A DNA stretch of 64,000 bases from Pseudodesulfovibrio nedwellii (lineage in GTDB: Bacteria; Desulfobacterota; Desulfovibrionia; Desulfovibrionales; Desulfovibrionaceae). The DNA is taken from NCBI RefSeq assembly GCF_027923765.1, contig NZ_AP026709.1:2785501-2849500 (forward strand). The letters run 5' to 3'. Of this stretch, positions 50,821 through 59,625 are shown one piece after another. The position numbers and the translations under genes are program-made. Within the stretch, counting starts at the first letter, position 1. Every line of letters begins with the position of its first letter. A model generated the notes under the pieces. It saw nothing but the letters and a program-made list of their open reading frames with translations. It was not told the origin of the DNA and ran no database searches.

Positions 50821-51120
50821 CTGGGGGAAGGGAAGGAAAAAACCTTTTCAAAGGTTTTTTCCTTCCCTTCCCCCAGACCCCCATCCCATCCTTTTTCTAA
50901 ACTTTTTGGTGCCGCTTCGCGGGGACTCTTCGTTAAGGTATGACTCGAAGGGGACTTTGGGAGTGTTGCATGAATAAAACTGGAATTTTAAGAATGGTCT
51001 TTTACCCTCCCACCTCGCCGAAGGCGACATACAAAGTTTAAGAAGGGAGAGGGGATGGGGGTTCGGGGGAAGGGGAGAGGGAAAGCCCTTTTCAAAGGGT
51101 TTCCCTCTCCCCTTCCCCCG
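50821..51120. repeat. Pair of inverted long-hairpin repeat units
   Basis: A 26-bp perfect stem (50821-50846 with 50851-50876) and a second, near-perfect stem (51064-51120, one bulge) have related purine-rich sequence and CCTTTTCAAAGG-type tips. Next to each lies a similar ~45-base tail (ACCCCCATCCC...AAACTTT) in opposite orientation, ending in small GC hairpins around CCGCTTCGCGG and CGCCGAAGGCG. The whole 300 bases are therefore an inverted pair of one element. The gap between acs and the phosphoesterase (50805-51178) contains nothing else. Confidence 0.8.
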
Positions 51121-51178
51121 ACCGCCGGAGGCAATCTCACATCTTGCTGTAAAGGACTGTAGAGTATAGGGTTGCTTC

Positions 51179-51904
51179 ATGAGTCGAATTGCCGTCATGT
51201 CGGATATTCATGCCAATTTTGAGGCATTGAAAGCAGTGCTAGCGGACCTTGATGGGTTTGCAGTGGACGCGGTGTATTGTCTGGGCGACCAGATTGGATA
51301 TGGGCCGCAGCCGCAGGAATGTGTAGATTTGCTTCGCGAACGAGGGGTCAAGTGCCTCATGGGCAACCATGAACAGGGACTGATTAATATTTATTATCTG
51401 CGAGGGTTCAACCAGCCTGCTGCGGATGCCTTGCGCAAGACTCGTGAGATGATTTCCGAAGAGACTTACCAATGGCTCGTGTCTCGCCCCAAGAGCATGG
51501 TGGAATATGGGTGTCGGTTTGTCCACGGCACGCCGCCGGATGTCGTGGCCGAGTACCTGTGGAAACATGAAAAGAACATGGGCGAAGTCTTTGCCCATTA
51601 TTCAGAAGATATCTGTTTTGCGGGTCATACCCACGATTTGACTCGATATGTTCACCAAGGGGGGGTATCTGAAAAGCTTCTTCTCTGCCAAGGGGACACC
51701 CCGCTTGAACCCGACATGCGGCATCTGGTGAATATCGGAGCCGTTGGTCAGCCGCGAGACGGTGACAATCGGGCCAAATACGGGCTTTTTGATGTTGAAT
51801 CCCGCCTTTTGACCATGCGTTTTGTCGAATACGACATCCAGAAAACCGTGGATCGCATACGCGAACACGGCTTTCATTGCTCTTTTGGTGACCGCCTCTG
51901 GTAA
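51179..51904 (+). CDS. Metallophosphoesterase
   Basis: 241 residues, calcineurin-like fold. MSDIHANFEAL (D-x-H), GDQIGYGPQP (GDxxGYG), MGNHE (GNHE) and CFAGHTHDLTRY (GHTH) supply the dinuclear metal ligands. The YfcE/ApaH-like small type suggests a phosphodiesterase or protein phosphatase; the substrate is unknown. Immediately follows the hairpin repeat pair. Confidence 0.9.
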   Translation: MSRIAVMSDIHANFEALKAVLADLDGFAVDAVYCLGDQIGYGPQPQECVDLLRERGVKCLMGNHEQGLINIYYLRGFNQPAADALRKTREMISEETYQWLVSRPKSMVEYGCRFVHGTPPDVVAEYLWKHEKNMGEVFAHYSEDICFAGHTHDLTRYVHQGGVSEKLLLCQGDTPLEPDMRHLVNIGAVGQPRDGDNRAKYGLFDVESRLLTMRFVEYDIQKTVDRIREHGFHCSFGDRLW

Positions 51905-51910
51905 TACGAC

Positions 51911-52483
51911 CTACCTGACAAGTACCTCTACACGTCTGTTCTTGGGTTCCCTCTTGCCATCCGGCGTCGGGATCAGAGGATTGGTTTCCCCGTGGGATGT
52001 GGTCTGGATTACATCCGCAGGCATTCCGTCTTTCATAAGTTTCTTTTTAATACTGAGCGCCCGCCTGAGCGAAAGATCATAATTGTATTGCTTTTCACCG
52101 ACCGTATCGGTGTGGCCGATTATTGAGACGTCGGTGGATGAGCGCGTCCGATAACTTTCCATGATTTCAGAAAGCATCGTTTCGGATTCAGCTTTGAGCT
52201 TGGTTGAATCACTGAAGAAGTACAGCAGGAACCGCGTAGTCGGCTCCGGCTGGGCAGCCAATGCCTCTGAAAAGGCAGACTGAACTTCGCTTTCTGACAT
52301 TGTATATACGTCATCTTTCCCGCTGACAGTCTGATTGGCTTGGTTCAGAGTCACTGTTTCGCCTGAATGGGCAGTCACGGTAACCTGTCCGACATGTCCA
52401 TCCAGATCAGGCAGAAGAACAACTTTTTGACCGCATCCGACCAACAGCAATAAACTGAAAATGAGCAAGGTGATTTTTTTCAT
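51911..52483 (-). CDS. OmpA-family lipoprotein
   Basis: 190 residues. Signal peptide with lipobox LLVGC (Cys17) so lipid-anchored. The C-terminal OmpA/MotB domain has the peptidoglycan-binding block IIGHTDTVGEKQYNYDLSLRRA and KNRRVEVLV. Tethers the outer membrane to the wall. It lies nine bases after the FecR-domain gene on the same strand; the two form an operon. Confidence 0.9.
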   Translation of the reverse strand: MKKITLLIFSLLLLVGCGQKVVLLPDLDGHVGQVTVTAHSGETVTLNQANQTVSGKDDVYTMSESEVQSAFSEALAAQPEPTTRFLLYFFSDSTKLKAESETMLSEIMESYRTRSSTDVSIIGHTDTVGEKQYNYDLSLRRALSIKKKLMKDGMPADVIQTTSHGETNPLIPTPDGKREPKNRRVEVLVR

Positions 52484-52492
52484 GGTGTGCTC

Positions 52493-53002
52493 CTAGTCGA
52501 CCTTGACGAGAAATCGGGTGCCCCGGATTCCGATAGTTGAAAGGGGAGTCTCTACAGTCATTTTGTCCGGGGCAACTTTGGCGATCTGCCCGGAAATGAA
52601 TTGGGCGGTGCCTTTGGAGACGCTGGTCACAAAGGACACGTCGTCGTGCGCGGGATCGAAAATGAATTCATCAATACATACTTCCGACCGGGAACCGAGG
52701 GACAAGATTGTGTCATCGCGAAAAATGACGCCGAGGGAGGAGTTGTCGGCCGTAACAAGTATGTCATTTTTATACAGATGATCACCGACATGAGCGATGA
52801 GCAATTGGCCGTTGCGGTTGAGATTGGCCGTGCCGGTCACAGTCTTTACCGAGCCGACAGTGGGTTCTTCTTCGGCAGCCTGTGCGGTGGAAATAGTGCT
52901 CGCGACAATGAAAAAAACTACGGTGAGAAGAAGTGGCAAAAAAAATCGAATACCGTCTTTGATCAGCATTCGGTAGTGCGGGAAAAAAGTGGAGCCGATC
53001 AT
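52493..53002 (-). CDS. Exported FecR-domain protein
   Basis: 169 residues, GGAGG six bases before ATG 53002. Signal or anchor segment (FFLPLLLTVVFFIVASTISTAQA), then a FecR domain (VGDHLYKNDILVTADNSSLGVIFRDDTILSLGS...) ending in the STIGIRGTRFLVKV motif. Unlike true anti-sigma FecR proteins there is no cytosolic part or sigma gene. Such stand-alone domains occur in surface-assembly operons; with the OmpA lipoprotein it is probably an envelope component. Confidence 0.82.
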   Translation of the reverse strand: MIGSTFFPHYRMLIKDGIRFFLPLLLTVVFFIVASTISTAQAAEEEPTVGSVKTVTGTANLNRNGQLLIAHVGDHLYKNDILVTADNSSLGVIFRDDTILSLGSRSEVCIDEFIFDPAHDDVSFVTSVSKGTAQFISGQIAKVAPDKMTVETPLSTIGIRGTRFLVKVD

Positions 53003-53111
53003 GTGAACCTCCGCGTCAGACGTGAAATGTTGTTAGGCGTATAGGGCCTTATACTCTAAAATTTGAGTAGTGCCATGATAATTTTATTGGGTTTTCATCA
53101 TTCTAGGCGGC

Positions 53112-53140
53112 TTGACACCTATACCCCGTATGGGTATACG
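53112..53140 (+). promoter_or_regulatory. Promoter with embedded CsoR/CstR-type dyad for the sulfur operon
   Basis: TTGACA (53112-53117), 17-base spacer and TATACG (53135-53140) form a near-consensus sigma-70 promoter. TATACCC-CGTAT-GGGTATA (53120-53138) is a 7-5-7 inverted repeat filling the spacer and -10. G/C tracts flanked by A/T are typical of CsoR/RcnR/CstR operators, and a gene of that family lies at 60335. Confidence 0.7.
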
Positions 53141-53254
53141 AGAATCAGAGAGCCCATATTGGGTCAGGTTATAATGTTCGTAAAAACACCCGCACGGTAA
53201 AGCGGGAGAGTGTCACAACTGTAACCATGAACTCACTTTTATTCTGGAGGAAAC

Positions 53255-53578
53255 ATGAACCGCACAATCGTTCTGGCTGTTGCAACGGCCCTGATTACTA
53301 TTTTTGCAGTTTCCATGGCCTTTGCCATGGGTGGCGGCAATGCTCGCAAGGGTAAGTTCCTTTACCGTAAAAACTGTCGCACCTGTCATAATGGTGCTCA
53401 AGCTCCTGATTTGAGTCCGGCAGACCGCACCCAGGCTGAATGGACTGCCACGTTCAAGGACACAAGCAAGATCAAGTGTTCCGGCGACTGGTCGGCTTCT
53501 GAAAAAGATCTGAACGACATTTTCACGTATCTGCATGATTTTGCCAAGGACTCTCCGTCCCCGGCCAAGTGTAGCTAG
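53255..53578 (+). CDS. Monoheme periplasmic cytochrome c
   Basis: 107 residues. Signal peptide (MNRTIVLAVATALITIFAVSMAFA), one CxxCH (CRTCH, residues 41-45) and two further cysteines (C75 and the penultimate C106) that could form a disulfide. Small class-I-like cytochrome c that would shuttle electrons to or from the molybdoenzyme encoded next. GGAGG precedes the ATG. First gene behind the dyad-containing promoter, so likely the head of the operon. Confidence 0.88.
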   Translation: MNRTIVLAVATALITIFAVSMAFAMGGGNARKGKFLYRKNCRTCHNGAQAPDLSPADRTQAEWTATFKDTSKIKCSGDWSASEKDLNDIFTYLHDFAKDSPSPAKCS

Positions 53579-53723
53579 TTGGATGTTCTCGGTGCCCATG
53601 GTGGCATCTGAAGTTTCAGCGTGTATTGAATAGACTTTTTTCGACACCTCGTCCGAGGGTGGCGAGGTGTCGGGGAAAGGTTGTGACACCAACGGTAGAA
53701 TGGTGGATATCCGGAGGTATTTA

Positions 53724-55919
53724 GTGTCGAATTCCAAGCAGACAATGTCCCGTCGTGATTTCTTCAAGGCTACTGGCCTTGTGGCGGCAGGGGCGGTAGG
53801 CGGTCCGGCTTTGCTGGGTGGTCTGAAAAAGGCGCAGGCGGCTCCCATGGCGGCCCCGGCCTGGGACTCAATGTTCTCGGCCTGCGATATGTGCTTCAAC
53901 AAGTGCGGCCTTATCGCCCGTGTTGAAAATGGGGTCATCAAGAAGCTCGATCCCAATCCCAAATTTCTCAAGTCGCGGGGCATGTTATGTGCCCGCGGTA
54001 ACGCCGGTCTTGATCAAGTCTATGATCCAGATCGTCTCAAGCATCCCTTGCTCAGAAAGGGAGCACGCGGCGAAGGCAAGTGGCAGCGCATCCCGTGGGA
54101 TGAAGCCATTGATATGGCCGCGCAGAAAATGGAAGAAGTTCGCAAGAAGTATACCCCCTGCGGTCATCTTTTCTCTGCCGGAACTGATCTGCATTCTCAG
54201 TTCGTGGGCCGATTTGCCGAAGTCTATGGTTCGTTTAATGTCACGTCCCATGAATCACTGTGTCTGGTTTCGGGCAACAGGGCGTTTCTTGATACTTACG
54301 GAGAAGTGCCGTTCCCGGACGTGCTCAACTCCAAGTATATTGTTATGGCAGGTGCCAACCGCTTCGAAGCTTTGGTCACCCCGGATTCCATTGATCTGAT
54401 GACCGCCATCCGTGAGAACGGGTGCAAGTTGGTGACGCTTGATCCGCGTTATACCAAGACTGCGGCTCTTTCAGATGAATGGTATCCCATCAGGCCCGGT
54501 TCGGATATGGCGTTCATGCTCGCTCTGGCACATGTCATCATCGGTGAAAAACTTTACGACCCGCAGTGGATCGAAGAGAAGACATACGGTCTCGAACAAC
54601 TGGCCGAACATGTCAAACAGTATACCCCCGGTTTTGCTGCAGAAGAGTGTGGCATTCCGGCAGAAGATATCACCCGCATGGCCCGTGAGCTGGCAGCGGC
54701 CGCTCCGGCAGCCATGATTTATCCCGGTCGTCGGACCTCGGATTATGAAGATTCCACCCAGATTCGTCGCAGTTTCGCCATTGTGAATGGTTTGCTCGGC
54801 AACTGGGACCGTCCTGGTGGTCTGTTGGCCGCTCGGCAGGTTGGCCTTAAGGGCGTTTCCTATGACGCCCCGTGGTATGATGAGAATCAGGACGATCGTA
54901 TCGACGCCCACAAGGTGCCGATGATGTTTGAGCACGAAGGTTCATTCCTGGTCACGCGTGATTCCGTACTGGCCGAGGACCCATATCCCATCAAGGGGTG
55001 GTTCGTGTACAAGACCAACCCTATGGGCACGGCTCCCAATCGGAAGAAGACCATCGAGATGATGAACAAGATGGATTTTGTCACCGTGGTGGATATCGCC
55101 ATGTCCGATACAGCGTGGTACGCCGATCTGGTCTTGCCGTCACAAAGTTATCTGGAGCGGACTGATCCGTGCGCCGGTTTGCAGGGTTCAGTGGCTTGCG
55201 CCTGTGTGGTCAAACGCGACCCACTCATTAAGTCCTTGTACGAATCCCGTTCACTCTTCGACATTATGAAGGGTATTGCCGGCAAGATGGACCTCGGTGA
55301 ATATTTTGATTTCACTATTGAGGAATTTCGCAAGAAGCAGACTCGTGAGATCCCGGAGGCCCTTGAGGTCATGGACCGCGACGGCGTCTACTACAATCCG
55401 TCCAAGGTGTACGGCATTTATGAAGGTCGGATTTACAAGACCTTGTCCAAGAAGGTGGAGCTGTATAACCAGCGGTACGAGCAGATGGGGCTTGATCCCA
55501 TGCCCATCTATACCCCGCCAACCAAGGTTCCCAAGAATCAATTCCGTCTGGTGCTCGGCCGAGATGCGGCAGTCACCCAGACCTCGACGATCAACAATAA
55601 ATTGCTCAATGAATTTAATCCTACCAATACGTTGTGGCTCAACACTGAAGCGGCAGGAAAGCTTGGTATTGCGGATGGTGATCTGGTCGAAGTGACCAGT
55701 CCTGTTGGCAGGCAGGAGCTCAAGGCCGAAGTGACGGACAGAATTAGAAAAGACACGGTGTACATGCTTTCGGGCTACAATACCTTGTCCACCATGCAGA
55801 CTTTGTCCCATGCCAACGGCGCATCTATCAATGAATTGTTGGATGATGATTATGACACGATTACAGGGAATGCTTCCATGCATACGACCTTTGTCACCGT
55901 AACAAGGAAGGTGGCGTAA
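53724..55919 (+). CDS. Tat-exported molybdopterin oxidoreductase, thiosulfate/polysulfide reductase-like catalytic subunit
   Basis: 731 residues from GTG 53724, chosen because GGAGG lies six bases upstream; an in-frame GTG at 53667 has none. The twin-arginine signal SRRDFFK is at 9-15. The [4Fe-4S] cysteines are C54, C57, C61, C89, and SHESLC (C180) probably supplies the Mo ligand. Bis-MGD binding segments (NRFEALVTPDSIDLM, YPGRRTSDYED, NTLWLNTEAAGKLGI) match the PhsA/PsrA group, length close to PhsA. Predicted to act on thiosulfate, polysulfide or a related sulfur oxyanion. Overlaps the B subunit start by one base. Confidence 0.85.
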   Translation: MSNSKQTMSRRDFFKATGLVAAGAVGGPALLGGLKKAQAAPMAAPAWDSMFSACDMCFNKCGLIARVENGVIKKLDPNPKFLKSRGMLCARGNAGLDQVYDPDRLKHPLLRKGARGEGKWQRIPWDEAIDMAAQKMEEVRKKYTPCGHLFSAGTDLHSQFVGRFAEVYGSFNVTSHESLCLVSGNRAFLDTYGEVPFPDVLNSKYIVMAGANRFEALVTPDSIDLMTAIRENGCKLVTLDPRYTKTAALSDEWYPIRPGSDMAFMLALAHVIIGEKLYDPQWIEEKTYGLEQLAEHVKQYTPGFAAEECGIPAEDITRMARELAAAAPAAMIYPGRRTSDYEDSTQIRRSFAIVNGLLGNWDRPGGLLAARQVGLKGVSYDAPWYDENQDDRIDAHKVPMMFEHEGSFLVTRDSVLAEDPYPIKGWFVYKTNPMGTAPNRKKTIEMMNKMDFVTVVDIAMSDTAWYADLVLPSQSYLERTDPCAGLQGSVACACVVKRDPLIKSLYESRSLFDIMKGIAGKMDLGEYFDFTIEEFRKKQTREIPEALEVMDRDGVYYNPSKVYGIYEGRIYKTLSKKVELYNQRYEQMGLDPMPIYTPPTKVPKNQFRLVLGRDAAVTQTSTINNKLLNEFNPTNTLWLNTEAAGKLGIADGDLVEVTSPVGRQELKAEVTDRIRKDTVYMLSGYNTLSTMQTLSHANGASINELLDDDYDTITGNASMHTTFVTVTRKVA

Positions 55920-56659
55920 TGGCACAGCAACTTGCGATGGTCATTGATGCGGCCAAGTGCATCGACTGCAAAGCGTGTGTGGCTGCTTGTAAGGTCGCCA
56001 ACGAAGTCCCGGAAGGGCAGTGGCGCAACTGGATCAAGCCGACCAGCGATACGCCGATCCCCGGCAAAAAGAGTGATACCGCCAGGTTCCAGCCCGGCGC
56101 ATGCATGCATTGTGAAAATCCCACCTGTGTGGACGCCTGTCCTACTGGTGCGACGTACAAGGATAAGGAAACTGGTGAAGTCGTTATCAACGAAGGGCTG
56201 TGTATTGGATGCGGTAACTGTATTCCTGCTTGCCCCTACGACGCCCGTTTCCGTAACGAGGTCAAGCGCAAGGCGGATAAGTGTAATTACTGTCCCGAGC
56301 GCAGGGCCGCAGGCATCCCTCCGGCATGTGTGGACACTTGTCCCACCAAGGCTCGGGTCTTTGGTGATATCAACGATCCCGACAGCGAAGCCGGTCGTCT
56401 GTACCTTAAAAATAAGGACCGTCTGACTCGTGTGGCCGCCAAGACCGACACCAAACCGAATATGTTTTATCTTGGTAACCCCGGTCCGGGCGAGTGGGGC
56501 CGTGAGGCTGTCATTCCTGCATCCATGATCGCCATGAAGCAGTCCGCACCATTGGTGAAGGGTATCGTGGCTCTGTCCGGTCTGGGCGTGCTTGCCATGC
56601 TTGGCCGTCAACTGTTTGTCGGCTCTGATTCCGACCACAAGGAGGATTCCGATGCCTAA
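55919..56659 (+). CDS. Four-cluster ferredoxin subunit of the molybdoenzyme (PhsB/PsrB-like)
   Basis: 246 residues. Sixteen cysteines in four [4Fe-4S] motifs (CIDCKACVAAC, CMHCENPTCVDAC, CIGCGNCIPAC, CNYC...C with CVDTC) carry electrons between the catalytic subunit and the membrane subunit. A C-terminal hydrophobic helix (VKGIVALSGLGVLAMLGRQLFVG) anchors it, as in FdnH-type subunits and unlike soluble PsrB. No Tat signal, so it is co-exported with the catalytic subunit. TAATG coupling to the gene before. Confidence 0.93.
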   Translation: MAQQLAMVIDAAKCIDCKACVAACKVANEVPEGQWRNWIKPTSDTPIPGKKSDTARFQPGACMHCENPTCVDACPTGATYKDKETGEVVINEGLCIGCGNCIPACPYDARFRNEVKRKADKCNYCPERRAAGIPPACVDTCPTKARVFGDINDPDSEAGRLYLKNKDRLTRVAAKTDTKPNMFYLGNPGPGEWGREAVIPASMIAMKQSAPLVKGIVALSGLGVLAMLGRQLFVGSDSDHKEDSDA

Positions 56660-57371
56660 CACCATGTTCAAACGACACGATAAAACCGATATATTCATTC
56701 ATTGGTTCAACGCGGCCTGCTGGCTGCTGCTTCTGCTGACAGGAGTGGGGCTGATCCAGCACCCGGCCATTGATCCGTTTGGTTCCGGCTATCCCGAGGC
56801 TATGCGTGCCATGGTGGGCGGCGGGGCAAATCTGCTGGTCATCCATGAAATTATCGGTCTGCTTTGGCTGGCCGGGTTCGTTTTCTATCTTTTCGTCAAC
56901 TTCAAGGGTGCCCGGTTTTTTCTGGCAGAAGTGTTCGCCGTCAGTCCGGCGCGTGACATGGCGTGGATGATCAAGAAAATGGTGCTCATGACGCTGGGAC
57001 CCAAGGCTCTCAAAGTAATGGGTATGGACCCGGAATTGCCGGATCAGGGATATTACAACATGGGCCAGAAGGCGTTTGCTCAGGCATCGGTTGTGGGCGG
57101 TATCGTTATCGCTGTGACCGGTGTGATCATGTTCATGTCCGACCGGACTTTCGGGGCCGAGTCCACAGGCATGATTGGCTGGGCTGTGACCCTGCACTTC
57201 ATTGCCGTGGGGTTGGTTTTCGCGGGATTGCTGGTTCATATCTATATGGCTGCCATTTCGCCGGAAGAACGTCCTGGCTTTAAGTCCATGTTCACCGGCG
57301 TGGTTCCCGGCAACTATGCCAAACATCATCACCGCCTGTGGTGGGAAAAGGTCAAAACCGAGGGTGAATAG
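56652..57371 (+). CDS. Cytochrome b subunit, FdnI/PhsC type
   Basis: 239 residues from ATG 56652, which overlaps the preceding stop and has AAGGAGGA six bases upstream. Four or five membrane helices with heme-ligand histidines in DIFIHWFNAACWLLLLLTG, LVIHEIIGLLWLAGF and WAVTLHFIAVGLVFAGLLVHIY. A diheme b-type quinone-reactive subunit like FdnI of formate dehydrogenase N and PhsC of thiosulfate reductase. Links the menaquinone pool to the periplasmic enzyme, probably electrogenically. Confidence 0.92.
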   Translation: MPNTMFKRHDKTDIFIHWFNAACWLLLLLTGVGLIQHPAIDPFGSGYPEAMRAMVGGGANLLVIHEIIGLLWLAGFVFYLFVNFKGARFFLAEVFAVSPARDMAWMIKKMVLMTLGPKALKVMGMDPELPDQGYYNMGQKAFAQASVVGGIVIAVTGVIMFMSDRTFGAESTGMIGWAVTLHFIAVGLVFAGLLVHIYMAAISPEERPGFKSMFTGVVPGNYAKHHHRLWWEKVKTEGE

Positions 57372-57452
57372 GCCTCGGAAACGATAGTGTCAGAGAGGAC
57401 TCTGCCTCGTGCGGGGCGGAGCACAAACAAATCTTTAGGAAGGGAGTTTGTT

Positions 57453-58550
57453 ATGTATAGGAAATTGTTTGCCGCAGTCATGATGCTGGTGTTCGCTCTG
57501 GTGGCGACAACCGGTGTTGCAATGGCTGATGAAGCCAAGAAGTCGAAGTTCAAGGAATTCCACTCCATCGTGGATTACAAATTCGTGGCTAAGTACGCCA
57601 AGATGCCCAAGCCCAAGGGTGCGATGATCGTTGATTCTAGGCCGTATAAGCCGAAATATGTCGCTGGGTACATCCCGACTGCCGTGTCAATTCCGACCAG
57701 TCAGTTCGACAAGATGGTGGATAAGTTGCCCGCCAACAAGGACGATCTCCTTGTTTTCTATTGTGGCGGCTTTCATTGCGGACTCTCCCATAAAGCGGCC
57801 TGGAAGGCAGAAAAGCTTGGCTATACCAACGTCCATGTCTACGCCGCGGGTTTCCCGGATTATAAGAAGCACGCGTTGTACTACTCCATCGGTCTGGAAA
57901 ATCTCCACGGCAAGATGGCCAACGGCGAAAAATACGCATTGATCGACGCCCGTCCATACCAGAAGTATTTGGCTGGCGCGATCCCGTCCGCTATCGGCAT
58001 TCCTGAAAAGGATTTTGCCGACAAGCGCGGTATGTTGCCAATTGATAAAGCTGAAGTCACACTGGTTTACTATTGCGGCGGCTACAAATGTGCCCTGTCG
58101 CACAAGTCCGCAATCAAGGCCCGTTACCTTGGCTACAAGAAAGTTGTGGTTGCTGAAGCCGGTTATCCCGGTTGGAAGGAAATGTTTGGTGGTGCCGATG
58201 TGGCCGTCAAGGCCGGTGAAGCTGAAGGCGCAGTCGATGCCGAGTGGTTTCTGAAGACCATCAAGGAAAATCCAGATTCCATTCTGCTGATTGATGTGCG
58301 TGATCCTGAGGAATACGCAGCCGGTCACTTCCCCTCCGCCATCAACATGCCTGTTGATATGGTTGAGAAAAAGGCCAAAGAAATTCCGACAGACAAGCCT
58401 ATCGTATTCTCCTGTGCCACGGGCGCACGAGCTGGCGAAGCCTATTACCTGTTTATGGACATGGTGCCTGATGCCAAGAATGTCTTTTATCTGGAAGCCA
58501 CTAATGATTTCGGTGAAGACAATTCTTACGAGGTTCATCCCAATAAATAG
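57453..58550 (+). CDS. Periplasmic triple-rhodanese protein
   Basis: 365 residues. Signal peptide (MYRKLFAAVMMLVFALVATTGVAMA) followed by three rhodanese domains. Active loops are CGGFHC (C104, C109), CGGYKC (C208, C213) and CATGAR (C321); the first two have the two-cysteine CxxxxC type. Rhodaneses bind sulfane sulfur as a persulfide and pass it on. Behind a thiosulfate-reductase-like complex it could receive or supply sulfane sulfur. AGGAAGGGAG precedes the ATG. Three domains in one polypeptide is unusual for a secreted protein. Confidence 0.93.
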   Translation: MYRKLFAAVMMLVFALVATTGVAMADEAKKSKFKEFHSIVDYKFVAKYAKMPKPKGAMIVDSRPYKPKYVAGYIPTAVSIPTSQFDKMVDKLPANKDDLLVFYCGGFHCGLSHKAAWKAEKLGYTNVHVYAAGFPDYKKHALYYSIGLENLHGKMANGEKYALIDARPYQKYLAGAIPSAIGIPEKDFADKRGMLPIDKAEVTLVYYCGGYKCALSHKSAIKARYLGYKKVVVAEAGYPGWKEMFGGADVAVKAGEAEGAVDAEWFLKTIKENPDSILLIDVRDPEEYAAGHFPSAINMPVDMVEKKAKEIPTDKPIVFSCATGARAGEAYYLFMDMVPDAKNVFYLEATNDFGEDNSYEVHPNK

Positions 58551-58614
58551 ATTCCAGTTGCAGAAGGTCGGATAGTCCGACCAGACGTCACACACAGACA
58601 GGCGGGGAGCAGAT

Positions 58615-59625
58615 ATGATGATACGGACATCTTCCATTGTATATTTGCTCCTCGCCTTATGTTTTTTTGGGAGTGCACCCGCCAATGCCGACGAAAATGA
58701 AGTTTGGTGGGCCGCTGCACAAGGTGAAGCCGAGCGCGAAGGGTATAAGCTTATTGACTCCAAGGGGTTGAAAGAGCTGATTGATTCAGGCGCGACGCCA
58801 CTCATTATTGATGCGCGAGCTGATTATGAGTTCTCTGCAGGGCATATCCACGGCTCAAGCAATATGGAATTTGATCTTGGCGACCGTATGGATCTGCCCG
58901 AGGCCAAGCGGGCTGTGCTCAAGGAATTGGCCGGACAGGATCAGAAAAGATTGCTGGTGGTGTATTGTCGTAGTTTCAGGTGACTGCGCAGCGGCATTGC
59001 GGCGCGCTGGGCAGCGCGTCTCGGATACACTGATGTTTATCGGTATGCAGCGGGTTTTCATGCTTGGAAAGAGACATACCCCGAACTCGTGGATGGCGTG
59101 CAGGAAGAAAAGCATATCCTGGCCGTGGGCGATACGTTTCCAGCCTGTCGGGTGGCGGTGCTGAATGGTGATGCGGATCGCGAATATCTGGAGTTACCGG
59201 AAGGGACCAAGTGGTTGCAGCTTTCTGAACTATCTGCCCGTTTTGTGCTGATCCAACTTTACAATACCATGTGTAACGACTGTGTCAGGGAAACCAAGTT
59301 GCTTTCTCGGTTTTTCAAGGATGTGGAGAACGATCCTGTCTTGGCCGGACAGCTCAAGATCATTGGGCTGGGTGTGTATGACTCGAATCATGCCGTTGTC
59401 CGTTTTAAGAAACATTACGAGGTGGCCTATCCACTGTTCTCAGATAAAAGTGGACAGATTTTCGAGTGTCTTGGGCAGGCCGAATTGCCGTTGGCCTATC
59501 TGGTTCGGGCCGAGGGCGATGGCAACTGGACCATTGAGTTGATTCGGCGCGGATATTTTGAACCGGATAGCAAGTTCTTGGATGTACTTCGGTCAGCTGT
59601 GATTCGAACTGAGGAACTGGATTAG
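58615..59625 (+). CDS. Predicted selenoprotein: exported rhodanese-thioredoxin fusion with in-frame TGA (Sec123)
   Basis: 336 residues if TGA 58981-58983 is read as selenocysteine. The frame then runs without interruption to TAG 59625. Signal peptide (1-25), rhodanese domain (about 45-155), TlpA/redoxin domain (about 165-330) with MCNDC (C220, C223). The active loop is C118-R-S-F-R-Sec123. The neighbouring triple rhodanese has Cys at exactly that place (CGGFHC, CGGYKC), and the sequence after the TGA continues the domain (GIAARWAARLGYTDVYRYAAGFHAW, given here in parts at most). An 8-bp hairpin follows at SECIS distance. GGGGAG five bases before ATG 58615. Overlaps the convergent torD-like gene. 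A nonsense mutation is the alternative, less likely because both halves stay intact. Confidence 0.82.
58984..59020 (+). promoter_or_regulatory. SECIS-like hairpin after the in-frame TGA
   Basis: GGCGCGCT (59001-59008) pairs with AGCGCGTC (59013-59020), eight pairs including one G-U, with apical loop GGGC. The loop starts 25 bases after the TGA, and G is among its first two bases, as in bacterial SECIS models bound by SelB. Confidence 0.65.

Noticed and set aside
58615-58983. Truncated 122-residue rhodanese as a complete gene
   Set aside because: It would end inside the active loop, and the following sequence has no own start or ribosome site before continuing the same domain.
58781-59164. 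Alternative plus-frame reading across the TGA that would imply a frameshifted rhodanese
   Set aside because: The original frame continues the rhodanese fold exactly after the TGA, while this other frame gives a sequence without family features.
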